Origin: Deltaproteobacteria bacterium
Lineage (GTDB): Bacteria; Desulfobacterota; DSM-4660; Desulfatiglandales; Desulfatiglandaceae
Length of the DNA stretch: 33,857 bases
Assembly: GCA_021737785.1 (NCBI GenBank)
Contig: JAIPDI010000056.1
Span: forward strand, 1 to 33,857
Direction: 5' to 3'
In this document: positions 8,281 to 16,749 of the stretch, piece after piece
Numbering within the stretch: the first letter of the stretch is position 1
How the letters are laid out: each line of letters begins with the position of its first letter
The notes under the pieces: generated by a model
Seen by the model: only the letters and a program-made list of their open reading frames with translations
Told to the model about the DNA's origin: nothing
The model's database searches: none
Position numbers and translations under genes: made by a program

Positions 8281-9444
8281 ATGACGAGTGAGCAAACCAC
8301 GCTGGCAGGAGAGGTGATTCGTTTTGCCGGGTTTCTCAAGGGACGCGGCTTCAGGGTGTTTCAGAGCAGCGTCCATGACGCCCTTCGAAGTCTGGAGGAG
8401 ATATCCCTGGAGGAGAAGGGAGATTTTTTTCATTCTCTTCGGACCAATCTGACCGCCACGGATCTGGAGTGGGTCCAGTTCGAGAATCTCTTTGATCAGT
8501 TCTGGGGCCGGGCAGGCCGGGACCAAGAGGCCGCCGCGGAAGACCGAAGGCAGGACCCCAAAACCGGACCCCCCCCATCTGTCACGGAAGATCAATTTCT
8601 TCCTGATGCCCCTGCCGATGCGTCGACACTAACCGATTCGGATGACAACAGACAGTGGCTGGAAGGGATTGCCTACAGCCCGGTGTCCATGGTCCGGAAA
8701 AAGGATCTCGGCCGTTTCAACCAGGGCGATATCCCCATGGCGGAGCTTGCCCTCAGGCAGATGATGGCGCCCTTCAAGATCCAACCGTCGCGGCGGACCA
8801 AGAGAGGGAGGAGCGCCGGAAACCTGGATTTTCCCGCCATCATTCGGAAATGTCTCAAGACAGGGGGAACACCCTTTGAAATCTTTTATAAAGAGAAGAA
8901 GAAGCGGCTCAAACGGCTGGTGATCCTGGCCGATGTGAGCGGGTCCATGGACCGATATGCACGATTTGTGATGCCGTTTCTCCTGGGACTTCGGGGAATC
9001 GGGTCGCGGGCGGAGGTCTTTGTCTTCTCCACGTCCCTCACGCGGGTCACCTTTTTAATCCGTCACCTGAGTGTGGAAAAGGCGTTGGCACGGATCGCCG
9101 ATGAGGTCCCTGACTGGTCCGGAGGCACACGGATCGGATATTCCCTTCATCAATTCAACCAGAAATACGGCGACTTCCTCCTGAGCCGGAGGACGGCGGT
9201 GGTTCTGTTAAGCGACGGGTGGGATCTGGGGGGAAAAGACCTCCTGATGCGGGAGATGGCTTTTCTGAGCCGCAAGGCCCATGCCGTCATATGGCTCAAT
9301 CCCCTGGCAGGGGATCCCGCTTATGAGCCCCTCTGTCGCGGCATGAAAACAGCGCTGCCCTATGTGGACTATTTTCTCCCGGCCGACAGCCTTCAGAGTC
9401 TCAAGCGGGTGATTCGCCTCCTGTCCAGGGTGATGGGTCACTGA
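8281..9444 (+). CDS. CoxE-like VWA domain protein
   Basis: A 387-residue cytoplasmic protein of the CoxE/VWA-containing family, the usual partner of the MoxR ATPase encoded upstream. The N-terminal helical region (about 1-80) starts with the family-typical GEVIRFAGFLKGRGF. A variable, acidic and proline-containing linker (about 80-125) leads to the VWA domain, whose metal-ion-dependent adhesion site is complete (DVSGSM, D218, S220, S222) with a later LLSDGWD. No Shine-Dalgarno sequence is evident before the ATG. The 83-nt gap to the MoxR gene contains low-complexity AATTATGAATGAGGAATT sequence. Its last 7 nt overlap the 3' end of the convergent lolA gene. Confidence 0.9.
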   Translation: MTSEQTTLAGEVIRFAGFLKGRGFRVFQSSVHDALRSLEEISLEEKGDFFHSLRTNLTATDLEWVQFENLFDQFWGRAGRDQEAAAEDRRQDPKTGPPPSVTEDQFLPDAPADASTLTDSDDNRQWLEGIAYSPVSMVRKKDLGRFNQGDIPMAELALRQMMAPFKIQPSRRTKRGRSAGNLDFPAIIRKCLKTGGTPFEIFYKEKKKRLKRLVILADVSGSMDRYARFVMPFLLGLRGIGSRAEVFVFSTSLTRVTFLIRHLSVEKALARIADEVPDWSGGTRIGYSLHQFNQKYGDFLLSRRTAVVLLSDGWDLGGKDLLMREMAFLSRKAHAVIWLNPLAGDPAYEPLCRGMKTALPYVDYFLPADSLQSLKRVIRLLSRVMGH

Positions 9445-10112
9445 CCGTCTCCCTCTCTGATCAGCTTTACGCCTTCCGGGGGGGCAAACCGGAAGAAATC
9501 CTCTTCAAACGCTCTTTCTTCAGAGAGCTCCCCCAGGGTGAAGAGGGTGACGGTCCCCAAGGTATTGTGGATTTTTATGGAAGTAATTCTGTACTGGGAG
9601 GTGGTGGTTACCGTGATTCGCGCGATGTCCTGCCAGGGCGGATCGGGAATGAGTTCAATTTCATATTCCCCGGACGGGGTCCGACCCTGCAGGACCACCT
9701 GAAAATTGTTTTCCACATGGGCAAGGCCCCGGAATATGTCGCTCAGCAGGCGCAGTTCCTTTCCGAACTCATTCGCAGGATATCTGTAGGCCGTTTTCTG
9801 GTCGGGGACATACCACCACAGAATATCCTGATTGGCGACAATGGTCTCCGGTTTGGGCGCTTTCTGCTCCAGCCTCAGAAAATGGGGGTGTTTGAAATAG
9901 ATCGTGCCCGAGGCGATATCCCCCTTGGCCTCGCCCCCCAGCATGCTCATGGACCGGGTGATGACCTCTCTGTGGTAGGGCACGGAAAGACCCGGAAGGT
10001 GACCGTAGGTCTTCTGAATGCCTTCCAGGATAGTGGTGAGACTCTCATCGGCCATGGAAACGCCCTGGAAGAGCGATATCATCGCCAGACACAGGATCAG
10101 CCGTTTTGCCAT
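9438..10112 (-). CDS. lolA: LolA-like periplasmic lipoprotein carrier
   Basis: A 224-residue exported protein with a signal peptide (about 1-21, ending SMA). The mature part matches the LolA beta-barrel fold in pattern: an early L..I...Y segment, then a run of beta strands including GTIYFKHPHFLRLEQ and DILWWYVPDQKTAYRY. LolA shuttles lipoproteins from the LolCDE complex across the periplasm to the outer membrane. I chose the ATG at 10112, which has GGAG 5 nt upstream, over a GTG two codons earlier. The gene begins 2 nt after the ftsK stop, so the two are probably translationally coupled; this ftsK-lolA order is familiar in this bacterial group. It converges on the CoxE-like gene with a 7-nt overlap. 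Confidence 0.88.
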   Translation of the reverse strand: MAKRLILCLAMISLFQGVSMADESLTTILEGIQKTYGHLPGLSVPYHREVITRSMSMLGGEAKGDIASGTIYFKHPHFLRLEQKAPKPETIVANQDILWWYVPDQKTAYRYPANEFGKELRLLSDIFRGLAHVENNFQVVLQGRTPSGEYEIELIPDPPWQDIARITVTTTSQYRITSIKIHNTLGTVTLFTLGELSEERAFEEDFFRFAPPEGVKLIREGDGQ

Positions 10113-10114
10113 TT

Positions 10115-12334
10115 TCACTCCGCCTTCCTGCCGTAAACATCCCGCGGCCGGACCCCGTCCGAGGGACCGACGATCCCCTGTATTTCCATAACCTCGATCA
10201 TCCTGGCGGCCCGGTTGTAGCCGACCCTCAGTTTGCGTTGCAGCATGGAAATGGAGGCTTGCCCGGTTTTGGAGATAAGATCAACGGCTTCTTCGTATTT
10301 TTCATCGAATTCCAGCTCTTCCTTCGGGTCCTCTTCGTCGCTCGCAATGTGTGAAAGGATGGTGGCGTCATAATCCGGGGTTTTCTGCTGCTTCAGGAAG
10401 TCGGTCACGGCCCTGACCTCCTCCTCCGAGACGTAGGCCCCATGAATCCTCATAATACGGCCCACACCGGGCGGCATGAAGAGCATATCCCCCTCCCCCA
10501 GCAGATGCTCCGCGCCGTTGGTATCCAGAATGGTTCTGGAGTCCACCTTGGATGAGACCTGAAAAGAAAGTCGTGTCGGGAAGTTGGCCTTGATGATCCC
10601 TGTGAGGACATTGACCGAGGGGCGCTGGGTGGCGATAATCAGATGGATGCCGGCAGCGCGGGCCATCTGGGCCAGTCTCGTGATGGCCTCCTCCACCTCT
10701 TTGGACGACACCATCATCAGGTCGGCCAGTTCATCGATAATGACGATGATATACGGGAGTGTTCTGTCGACCCCCCTCGAGGTGTCCTCGTCGGGCAGGG
10801 GTGTTATCGCCCCCACGATTTTCCGATTATAGGTTTCAATATTTCTCACCCCCCTGTCGGACAAGAGCATGTAACGCCTTTCCATCTCTTCCACCACCCA
10901 TCGAAGGGCCTTGGTCGCATCCTTCGGCTGGGTTACCACCGGGTGGAGGAGGTGAGGGATTTCCTGGTAGGTGGAAAGCTCGATCCTCTTGGGATCGATC
11001 ATGAGGAATCGTACCATGTCCGGTGAGACCTTGAAGAGGAGGCTCTGGATCATGGTATTGATCGAAACGCTCTTCCCGGTGCCGGTGGCCCCTGCCACCA
11101 GGAGATGCGGCATCTTTGTCAGATCCGCAACCACAGCGGCCCCTGTAATGTCCTTGCCGAGGGCGATGGCGAGTTTGTGTTTGGAGTTTTTGTAAGTGGC
11201 GCTGGAGAGGATCTCTTTCAGATAGACCACTTCCCGCTGGTTGTTGGGAATTTCGATGCCGATAGCCGCTTTGCCCGGTATGGGGGCCACGATCCGGATG
11301 CTCTGGGCCCTGAGCGTCAAGGCCAGATCATCGGAGAGATTGGCCACCTTGCTGATCTTGACCCCGGGGGCCGGCTTATATTCGTACATGGTAATGACCG
11401 GTCCGGGAAGGATCTCCACCACCTCTCCCTCCACGCCGAAATCCGCAAGCTTTCTTTCCAGACGACGGGCATTCATCTCGAGGGTTTCCCGCTGAACATG
11501 GATATTTTTCTGCTCCGGGGGATCTCTCAGCAAATCCAGAGGGGGGAGTTTGAATTCTCCGACAACATTCATGAACGGGAAGTCTTCCTGCTGTGGAGCG
11601 GGGTCTGTTGTCGGTTTGGGGTCTAAAATGGTCACCTTGGGTTTCAATTTGATCTTGTGATGCGCCACCTTGGTCTTCCGGATGCGCTTTTTCCTTTCCT
11701 TTATCTTGGTAACCATATCCCTTGCCCGTCTCAGAATGCCGAGTATGGCCAGCCCCATTCCGGTGAAGATCCGTCCCAGGGAGAGATGGGTGACCACCAT
11801 GAGCGAAACGAGGAATACGGTGGCAAGGAAGACATAGCTCCCGAAATGGTTCAGAACACCCTGAGCCCACCCGGCAAGATGGAGTCCCACCAGTCCGCCG
11901 GCCGCCATGCGCCCTTCACGAAAGGCTACTTCGCCGGGGAACTGGAGATTCAAAATGGCGGAAAAAGAGGCGAGGAGGGCGGCTATGGCAATGAGGTTCA
12001 ACAAGGGGGACGCGACGGTGCGGCCTCGAAACGTCATAAAGGCGAGGACCAGGAGGGTGATCGCCAGCCAGAAGGAGGAGAAGCCCAGGAGGTCGAACAA
12101 GATGCCGGCCAGATGAGAGCCGACGGCCCCGAACAGGTTGTGGGCCTTGCCTATTTCGCCGGTGACATTCCAGAACAGCCTGTCGTCGGGATGATACGAC
12201 AGGAGACTGCCGGAGAGAAGGATGGCCAACAGCAGGAAAACAAGCCCTGCGATCTCTTTCTTAAGAGGATGTGCCGGCCTGTCCTGTTGTGCTTTCGCAT
12301 CGGATTTGCGGCTGGAATGGGTTTTTCTGGTCAT
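10115..12334 (-). CDS. ftsK: DNA translocase FtsK
   Basis: A 739-residue septal DNA pump that moves chromosome ends during division and helps dimer resolution. Four membrane segments (about 25-180) are followed by a short, basic linker (about 195-235), much shorter than in E. coli and like SpoIIIE/short FtsK. The alpha and beta motor domains (about 270-660) carry Walker A GATGTGKS (about 413-420) and Walker B IIVIIDELADLMM. The C-terminal winged-helix gamma domain (about 675-739) ends with the RAARMIEVMEIQGIVGP pattern that reads KOPS-like sites. No clear ribosome-binding site precedes the ATG. It lies between rnj and lolA on the same strand. Confidence 0.96.
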   Translation of the reverse strand: MTRKTHSSRKSDAKAQQDRPAHPLKKEIAGLVFLLLAILLSGSLLSYHPDDRLFWNVTGEIGKAHNLFGAVGSHLAGILFDLLGFSSFWLAITLLVLAFMTFRGRTVASPLLNLIAIAALLASFSAILNLQFPGEVAFREGRMAAGGLVGLHLAGWAQGVLNHFGSYVFLATVFLVSLMVVTHLSLGRIFTGMGLAILGILRRARDMVTKIKERKKRIRKTKVAHHKIKLKPKVTILDPKPTTDPAPQQEDFPFMNVVGEFKLPPLDLLRDPPEQKNIHVQRETLEMNARRLERKLADFGVEGEVVEILPGPVITMYEYKPAPGVKISKVANLSDDLALTLRAQSIRIVAPIPGKAAIGIEIPNNQREVVYLKEILSSATYKNSKHKLAIALGKDITGAAVVADLTKMPHLLVAGATGTGKSVSINTMIQSLLFKVSPDMVRFLMIDPKRIELSTYQEIPHLLHPVVTQPKDATKALRWVVEEMERRYMLLSDRGVRNIETYNRKIVGAITPLPDEDTSRGVDRTLPYIIVIIDELADLMMVSSKEVEEAITRLAQMARAAGIHLIIATQRPSVNVLTGIIKANFPTRLSFQVSSKVDSRTILDTNGAEHLLGEGDMLFMPPGVGRIMRIHGAYVSEEEVRAVTDFLKQQKTPDYDATILSHIASDEEDPKEELEFDEKYEEAVDLISKTGQASISMLQRKLRVGYNRAARMIEVMEIQGIVGPSDGVRPRDVYGRKAE

Positions 12335-12494
12335 TTCATATTAAGGCGATTACAGTTTCAGAAAGGGTGGTCTTCGAAATTAATATGTGAAAACAGGGTG
12401 CTCGGTCAAGATCCCAAGGCGGCCGAACAGCCGCAACCAAAAAAGGTATTGGTGCACATCCCGGCAATTTTTGAGCGCGCGGGGGAGTCTCTTT

Positions 12495-12514
12495 GTCCCG
12501 CCCAAGGGCGGGAC
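12495..12514. repeat. Perfect 9-bp-arm inverted repeat in the rnj-ftsK spacer
   Basis: Arms GTCCCGCCC and GGGCGGGAC flank only two bases, so the hairpin would have a small loop. It lies about 90 nt after the rnj stop and 160 nt before ftsK on their shared strand. No T-run follows on either strand, so it is not a classical intrinsic terminator. It may be a factor-dependent terminator, a processing site or an RNA-stability element. Confidence 0.5.
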
Positions 12515-12601
12515 ATTAAAATGGATACATAACGCTCGGCGACCGCCCCAGGGCTTTGAATAGCTTCTCCGCAGGGTGCAGAGAGGTCACCATCAAAGAT
12601 T

Positions 12602-14248
12602 TTAAATCGCGATGATCACCGGAGTGATCAAAGGGCTTCGGCCGATCACCTTGTAGAAAAAGCGTTTCAGTCTCCTTGCTATTTCCGATTGAACCGTGCT
12701 GCAGTCCATTGGTGAAGGGCGCTCCAGTTCATCAAGCACCTCTAACACGATACATTCTGCGTCTTCAAGGATAAATTGTCCCTCCTCCTCAAATACAAAG
12801 CCGCGCGAGATGATTTCCGGCCCATAAACGGTCTCCCCTGTCTCTGCATTCACTGCCAGGAGGATCACCACCATCCCGTGCCGGCTCAGTTTTCTCCGCT
12901 CTTTGAGGATAATGTCGCCGATACCGCCGACGCCTTTTCCATCCACGAGAATCTTGCCCGTGGTCACAGGGTCACCCAGTTGTATCCTGTTGTCCTGAAA
13001 ACAGATAACATTTCCATCTTCAGCAATCAGGACGCGGTCATCGGCCATCCCCGTCTCCAGGGCGATCTGGGCATGTTTTACCATATGCCGGTATTCACCA
13101 TGGATAGGCACAAAATAACGGGGCTTTACCAGACTCAACATGCATTTGAGCTCTTCCCTCTTGGCATGCCCGGAGGTATGAATGTCGGAGACCTTTTCAT
13201 AGACCACGTCCGCGCCTAAACGGTAGAGCTTGTTGATAACGGAGGTAATGGCCCGTTCATTGCCGGGGATGAACCTGGATGAAAGGATAACGGTGTCGCC
13301 GCGTTTTATCTTAACGCCCTTGTGCCTGCTCTGGGCCATGCGGGTCAGGGCGGACATCGGTTCCCCCTGGCTCCCTGTGGTAATGACCACGATCTCCTGG
13401 TCAGGAAACCGGCTGATCTGGTGTTCACTGATTTCAATATCTTCAGGCAGGTGGATGAATCCCTGCTGGGTGGCGATGCCCACGTTGGTGATCATGCTTT
13501 TTCCGTTAAACACCACCTTGCGGTGGAATTTGTCCGCCAATGAGATCACCTGCTGGATCCGCGTGATATTGGAGGCAAAACTGGCAATGATCAGCCTCCC
13601 CCGGGAGGTTTGAAACAGGTCTCCCAGGGTCTTCGTAACCTCCTTTTCGCTGAGGGTATACCCCTCCTTTTCTGCATTGGTGGAGTCGGAAAATAAGGCC
13701 AGCACCCCCTTCTCTCCGAAGTGGGCAAAACGGATCAGATCCGTGAACTGGGCGTCCACGGGGGTGGCATCGATCCTGAAGTCACCGGAATGGACAAGTA
13801 TCCCTTCGGATGTCTCGATGGCCAGGCCCACCCCGTCAACAATACTGTGATTGACGCGAATATATTCCACCCGGAATGGGCCGAGAGGGGTGACGTCCCC
13901 CGGTTTGACCAGACGAAGGTCGGCCTCGATCAGATAATGCTCCTTCAGTTTTTCTTCCAGGAGCCCCAGGGTGAAGCCGGTGCCAAATACGGGGACGGGG
14001 AAGTGCCTGAGAAAGAAGGGGACAGCCCCGATATGATCTTCGTGGCCGTGGGTGAGGATGATTCCCCGGATCTTCTCTTCATTTTCTTTCAGATAGGTAA
14101 AATCGGGGATGACGAGATCCACACCCGGCATGTAGTCATCCGGGAACATCAGCCCCGCATCAATGACCAGAAGATCAGAGCCCTGTTCCACAACCATCAT
14201 ATTGAGACCGATCTCTCCCAGTCCCCCCAAAGGGATTACCTTGAGCAT
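12602..14248 (-). CDS. rnj: Ribonuclease J
   Basis: A 548-residue metallo-beta-lactamase/beta-CASP ribonuclease with endo- and 5'-3' exonuclease activity in RNA maturation and decay. The zinc-binding signature HGHEDH (H67, H69, D71, H72) is intact, followed by GDFRID and the beta-CASP core (for example FASNITRIQQVI and TTGSQGEPMSAL). The carboxy-terminal domain carries HTSGHAKREELK and PIHGEYRHM. The length is normal for the family. I trimmed the start to ATG 14248, which has AAGGAG 5 nt upstream and gives the usual MLKVIPLGG start; the longer frame would add 27 residues without homology character. It heads the rnj-ftsK-lolA run and is divergent from ssb. Confidence 0.95.
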   Translation of the reverse strand: MLKVIPLGGLGEIGLNMMVVEQGSDLLVIDAGLMFPDDYMPGVDLVIPDFTYLKENEEKIRGIILTHGHEDHIGAVPFFLRHFPVPVFGTGFTLGLLEEKLKEHYLIEADLRLVKPGDVTPLGPFRVEYIRVNHSIVDGVGLAIETSEGILVHSGDFRIDATPVDAQFTDLIRFAHFGEKGVLALFSDSTNAEKEGYTLSEKEVTKTLGDLFQTSRGRLIIASFASNITRIQQVISLADKFHRKVVFNGKSMITNVGIATQQGFIHLPEDIEISEHQISRFPDQEIVVITTGSQGEPMSALTRMAQSRHKGVKIKRGDTVILSSRFIPGNERAITSVINKLYRLGADVVYEKVSDIHTSGHAKREELKCMLSLVKPRYFVPIHGEYRHMVKHAQIALETGMADDRVLIAEDGNVICFQDNRIQLGDPVTTGKILVDGKGVGGIGDIILKERRKLSRHGMVVILLAVNAETGETVYGPEIISRGFVFEEEGQFILEDAECIVLEVLDELERPSPMDCSTVQSEIARRLKRFFYKVIGRSPLITPVIIAI

Positions 14249-14547
14249 CTGTTCTCCTTGGCGCCTGCCAGGCAGCCCGGACCTCGCGGCCGGACACTTC
14301 CGAGGATAACTTCCGTGTTGCCTGGGCAAGTGAAATATTCTTTTGAAACAGGAGCTTAACCTTTTAAAGCGTTTCCGTCAATAGAGGATGCATCTTTATT
14401 TGCGCTCCCCCGAAAAAAAGGAATCCGGACGGGGTGACATTATGGTAAATGCCTTTGACCTGAATCCATTTATTATGCTATGAAAAACAGAAAACCACAA
14501 TTGAAGTTTCAACTCCCCTGAACCGGAAACAAAAAGGAGGCCGAGAG
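14249..14547. other. Divergent rnj/ssb regulatory spacer
   Basis: A 299-nt spacer without a credible gene. It must hold the promoters of both rnj (-) and ssb (+). A plausible ssb promoter is listed separately. A possible rnj -35 (TTGACG on the minus strand, 14381-14376) has no good -10 at the right distance. Confidence 0.5.
14455..14484 (+). promoter_or_regulatory. Putative ssb promoter
   Basis: TTGACC (14455-14460), an 18-nt spacer and TATGAA (14479-14484), about 60 nt before the ssb start in an AT-rich segment. Motif match only; no LexA-type box was recognised. Confidence 0.4.
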
Positions 14548-14970
14548 ATGGCGGGAATAAACAAGGTGATTTTGGTTGGCAGGCTGGGAAAAGATCCCGA
14601 GGTGAAGTATACCCCCGACGGCGTGGCAGTGGCTGTTTTCCCGATCGCCACCTCCGTGGAGTGGAAAGACAAAAACACGGGGGAAAAAAGGGAGAAAACA
14701 GAATGGCATCGGATCGAGGCCTGGAGACGTCTGGGTGAAATATGCGGGGAATACCTGCACAAAGGGAAACAGGTGTATATAGAAGGGAGGCTGCAAACCG
14801 ATTCGTGGGAGGACAGGGATGGGAATAAGCGATACTCGACAAAGGTGGTCGCCCGTGAAATGCAGATGCTGGATTCCCCGGGGGGAAAAGCTGAAAGAGA
14901 AGACTACCAAGGTCAGCAGCCTCCTCTCGAAGAACCGGTAAACGTACCGGAGGACGATATCCCCTTTTAG
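14548..14970 (+). CDS. ssb: Single-stranded DNA-binding protein
   Basis: A 140-residue SSB that coats single-stranded DNA in replication, recombination and repair. The OB-fold spans about 4-108 and starts with [21 protein letters not shown], with typical [22 protein letters not shown] and the late [17 protein letters not shown] strands. A short, polar, glutamine/proline-containing linker (about 112-133) leads to the acidic tip EDDIPF, the peptide that docks SSB-interacting enzymes. AAAGGAGG lies about 8 nt before the ATG. It is a single gene, divergent from rnj. Its tip is shared with the unrelated protein at 18303-18650. Confidence 0.97.
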   Translation: MAGINKVILVGRLGKDPEVKYTPDGVAVAVFPIATSVEWKDKNTGEKREKTEWHRIEAWRRLGEICGEYLHKGKQVYIEGRLQTDSWEDRDGNKRYSTKVVAREMQMLDSPGGKAEREDYQGQQPPLEEPVNVPEDDIPF

Positions 14971-14991
14971 GGATCGGCGATGCGGTTTTGC

Positions 14992-15186
14992 TTATGCTTC
15001 GTCCTCTTTCTTCTTGTCCTTGTCATCGGGGGCGGGGATTTCCTCTTTGGTCTCATTGGTCGCCTTCTTGAAATTCTTAATCCCTTTTCCGATGCCGCTG
15101 CCGATTTCCGGCAGTTTGCCCGCCCCGAATATGATCAGAATGATAATCAAAATAATGATCAATTCCGGCATGCCTATCCCAAACAT
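14992..15186 (-). CDS. tatA: Twin-arginine translocase subunit TatA/TatE
   Basis: A 64-residue pore-forming Tat subunit that exports folded proteins across the inner membrane. A single membrane helix (about 7-22, [22 protein letters not shown]) leads, through the conserved FGxxKLPE hinge, to an amphipathic helix (about 27-42) and a very charged Asp/Lys/Glu tail. GGGAGG precedes the ATG by about 8 nt. It is the last gene of the sucC-sucD-cysteine protein-tatA run. No TatB or TatC gene is in the window. Confidence 0.95.
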   Translation of the reverse strand: MFGIGMPELIIILIIILIIFGAGKLPEIGSGIGKGIKNFKKATNETKEEIPAPDDKDKKKEDEA

Positions 15187-15207
15187 TGCGCTACCTCCCG
15201 CCTTGGA

Positions 15208-15239
15208 AACCCCTGTTCACCTCGGTTCGCGCAGGGGTT
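15208..15239. repeat. Inverted repeat upstream of tatA
   Basis: Arms AACCCCTG (15208-15215) and CAGGGGTT (15232-15239) can form an 8-bp stem with a 16-nt loop in the spacer before tatA. No T-run follows. It may be a leader structure or a weak attenuator. Confidence 0.35.
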
Positions 15240-15264
15240 GATTTCTTCTCAAAGTAACTTTCAC

Positions 15265-15648
15265 TTATTCTGTTATGTTCGTAAAATTAAAGGAACTTCT
15301 AAACTTATTTATCGAACGTTGGTAATTGATCCAGCATGTCCAGAGTTCGATCCATTCAGTGTTGTGCCAAAAGATATCCGATTCGACCTCCCCTTTTCGG
15401 GATGCCTCCATAAATGCCTCATATTCGAAGCGGCAGCTGTCACATAGAGTGAATTCCATCAGGGAAGCCGGCGGGGAATCCGATGGTTCGGATTGATCTA
15501 TATGCCGGTTGCACATGGCACATTTATACTGGCACCCGGAGCATTGCAGGACCCGCTGCACGGCCTCAAATCTGTCGCGATACTCCCGGACCTGTTCTTT
15601 CCGTTTCTTGTCTTTGAGTCGGGAGGTGATACTCAGTACTTTTTCCAT
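15265..15648 (-). CDS. Hypothetical protein with CX2CX3CX2C and CX2C motifs
   Basis: An unrecognised 127-residue protein. A basic helical N-terminus (about 8-33, KDKKRKEQVREYRDRF) precedes four cysteines spaced CX2CX3CX2C (C36, C39, C43, C46) and a later CX2C pair (C69, C72). This looks like a zinc-ribbon or metal-cluster site. The C-terminal part is rich in tryptophan and aromatic residues (HNTEWIELWTCWINYQRS). There is no signal peptide. The ATG has AGGA 5 nt upstream. It lies between sucD and tatA on the same strand, with gaps of about 80 nt on each side, so co-transcription is possible but not shown. Zinc-binding or redox roles are both open. Confidence 0.65.
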   Translation of the reverse strand: MEKVLSITSRLKDKKRKEQVREYRDRFEAVQRVLQCSGCQYKCAMCNRHIDQSEPSDSPPASLMEFTLCDSCRFEYEAFMEASRKGEVESDIFWHNTEWIELWTCWINYQRSINKFRSSFNFTNITE

Positions 15649-15732
15649 CTTTTCCTGCTCCGCTTAATTATGGTCGATTAATTCACACTACCACCATGTA
15701 TAATCGGAGTCAAGAACGGCCATGCGCACGGA

Positions 15733-16608
15733 TCACGCCTTCTCCATGACTTCCTGGACCGTTTTCCCAAGGGTTCCGAGATCCATGGCCACTGTAATGC
15801 CGGCAGCCTGAAGGGCGTTTATCTTGTCTTTGGCCATGCCCTGACCTCTGGAAATGATGGCCCCCGCATGGCCCATCCGTCTCCCCGGAGGGGCGGTCAG
15901 CCCGGCGATGAAGGCGATAACCGGCTTGTCGAAGGTCTCCCGAATATAATCCGCAGCTTCTTCCTCCGCGGTGCCGCCGATCTCTCCGATCATGACAACG
16001 CCTTTGGTCTCCGGATCTTCTTTTAAAAGGCGGAGGTGGTCAATAAAGGTCGTCCCGATGATGGGATCTCCCCCGATGCCGATACAGGTGGATTGGCCGA
16101 GGCCGATCCGGGTCAATTGCTCCACGACCTCGTAGGTCAGGGTGCCGCTTCTCGATATGACTGCCATCGGGCCCGGCGTGTGGATGGGACCGGGCATGAT
16201 CCCCACTTTGGTTTTTCCCGGTGAGATAACGCCGGGACAATTGGGCCCGATGAGGCATGATTTTCGGTTTCGCAGGACCCCGGCCACCTTGACCATGTCC
16301 AGGATGGGGATGCCTTCGGTGATGCATACAATAAGGGCGAGCCCTGCCGAGGCCGATTCGATAATGGCGTCCGCTGCAAACGGGGGAGGCACGAAAATGC
16401 AGGACACGTTAACGCCTTCCTGCGCTACAGCCTGCTTGACCGTGTTATATACCGGTACGCCTTCAACCGTACTTCCGGCCTTGCCCGGCGTTACACCCGC
16501 TGCCACCACGGTCCCGTATTCCAGCATCCGCTGGGTATGAAACGCCCCTTCCCGGCCTGTAATTCCCTGTACAACCACCCTGGTGTGTTCATTGACCAAT
16601 ATGCTCAT
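15733..16608 (-). CDS. sucD: Succinate-CoA ligase alpha subunit
   Basis: A 291-residue alpha subunit of succinyl-CoA synthetase, which makes ATP (or GTP) and succinate from succinyl-CoA. The N-terminal CoA-binding Rossmann domain has [15 protein letters not shown] at 11-25. The phosphorylated active-site histidine is H247 in RRMGHAGAI. The CoA-ligase segment [11 protein letters not shown] and [10 protein letters not shown] are present. Length and motifs are standard. AAGG lies 8 nt before the ATG. It follows sucC by 141 nt, an unusually wide gap for this pair, filled by a low-complexity repeat. Confidence 0.97.
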   Translation of the reverse strand: MSILVNEHTRVVVQGITGREGAFHTQRMLEYGTVVAAGVTPGKAGSTVEGVPVYNTVKQAVAQEGVNVSCIFVPPPFAADAIIESASAGLALIVCITEGIPILDMVKVAGVLRNRKSCLIGPNCPGVISPGKTKVGIMPGPIHTPGPMAVISRSGTLTYEVVEQLTRIGLGQSTCIGIGGDPIIGTTFIDHLRLLKEDPETKGVVMIGEIGGTAEEEAADYIRETFDKPVIAFIAGLTAPPGRRMGHAGAIISRGQGMAKDKINALQAAGITVAMDLGTLGKTVQEVMEKA

Positions 16609-16669
16609 GATTTCGCGCCTTGCCGTTCCTCAAATCTCATCCAGAGGTTTCGCAGATTTCACGGATTAA

Positions 16670-16748
16670 TGATCTCTCATCCCAGCATTCCAGCATCCCG
16701 GAATCCCTTAATTTCTAAATTCCTCAATTCCCAAAAACCCTGAATCCC
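16670..16748 (-). repeat. Low-complexity repeat, family C copy 2, between sucC and sucD
   Basis: On the minus strand the segment begins directly after the sucC stop codon and consists of variants of 'gggattcaggg', 'gggaattgagg', 'aatttagaaatt' and 'gggatgctggaatgctgg'. It closely resembles the + strand segment at 180-235. It stretches the sucC-sucD spacer. Confidence 0.65.
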
Positions 16749-16749
16749 T

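Noticed and set aside
11657-12532. A 291-codon plus-strand open frame
   Set aside because: Antisense to the membrane part of ftsK and its leader; Glu/Gly-rich shadow with no ribosome site.
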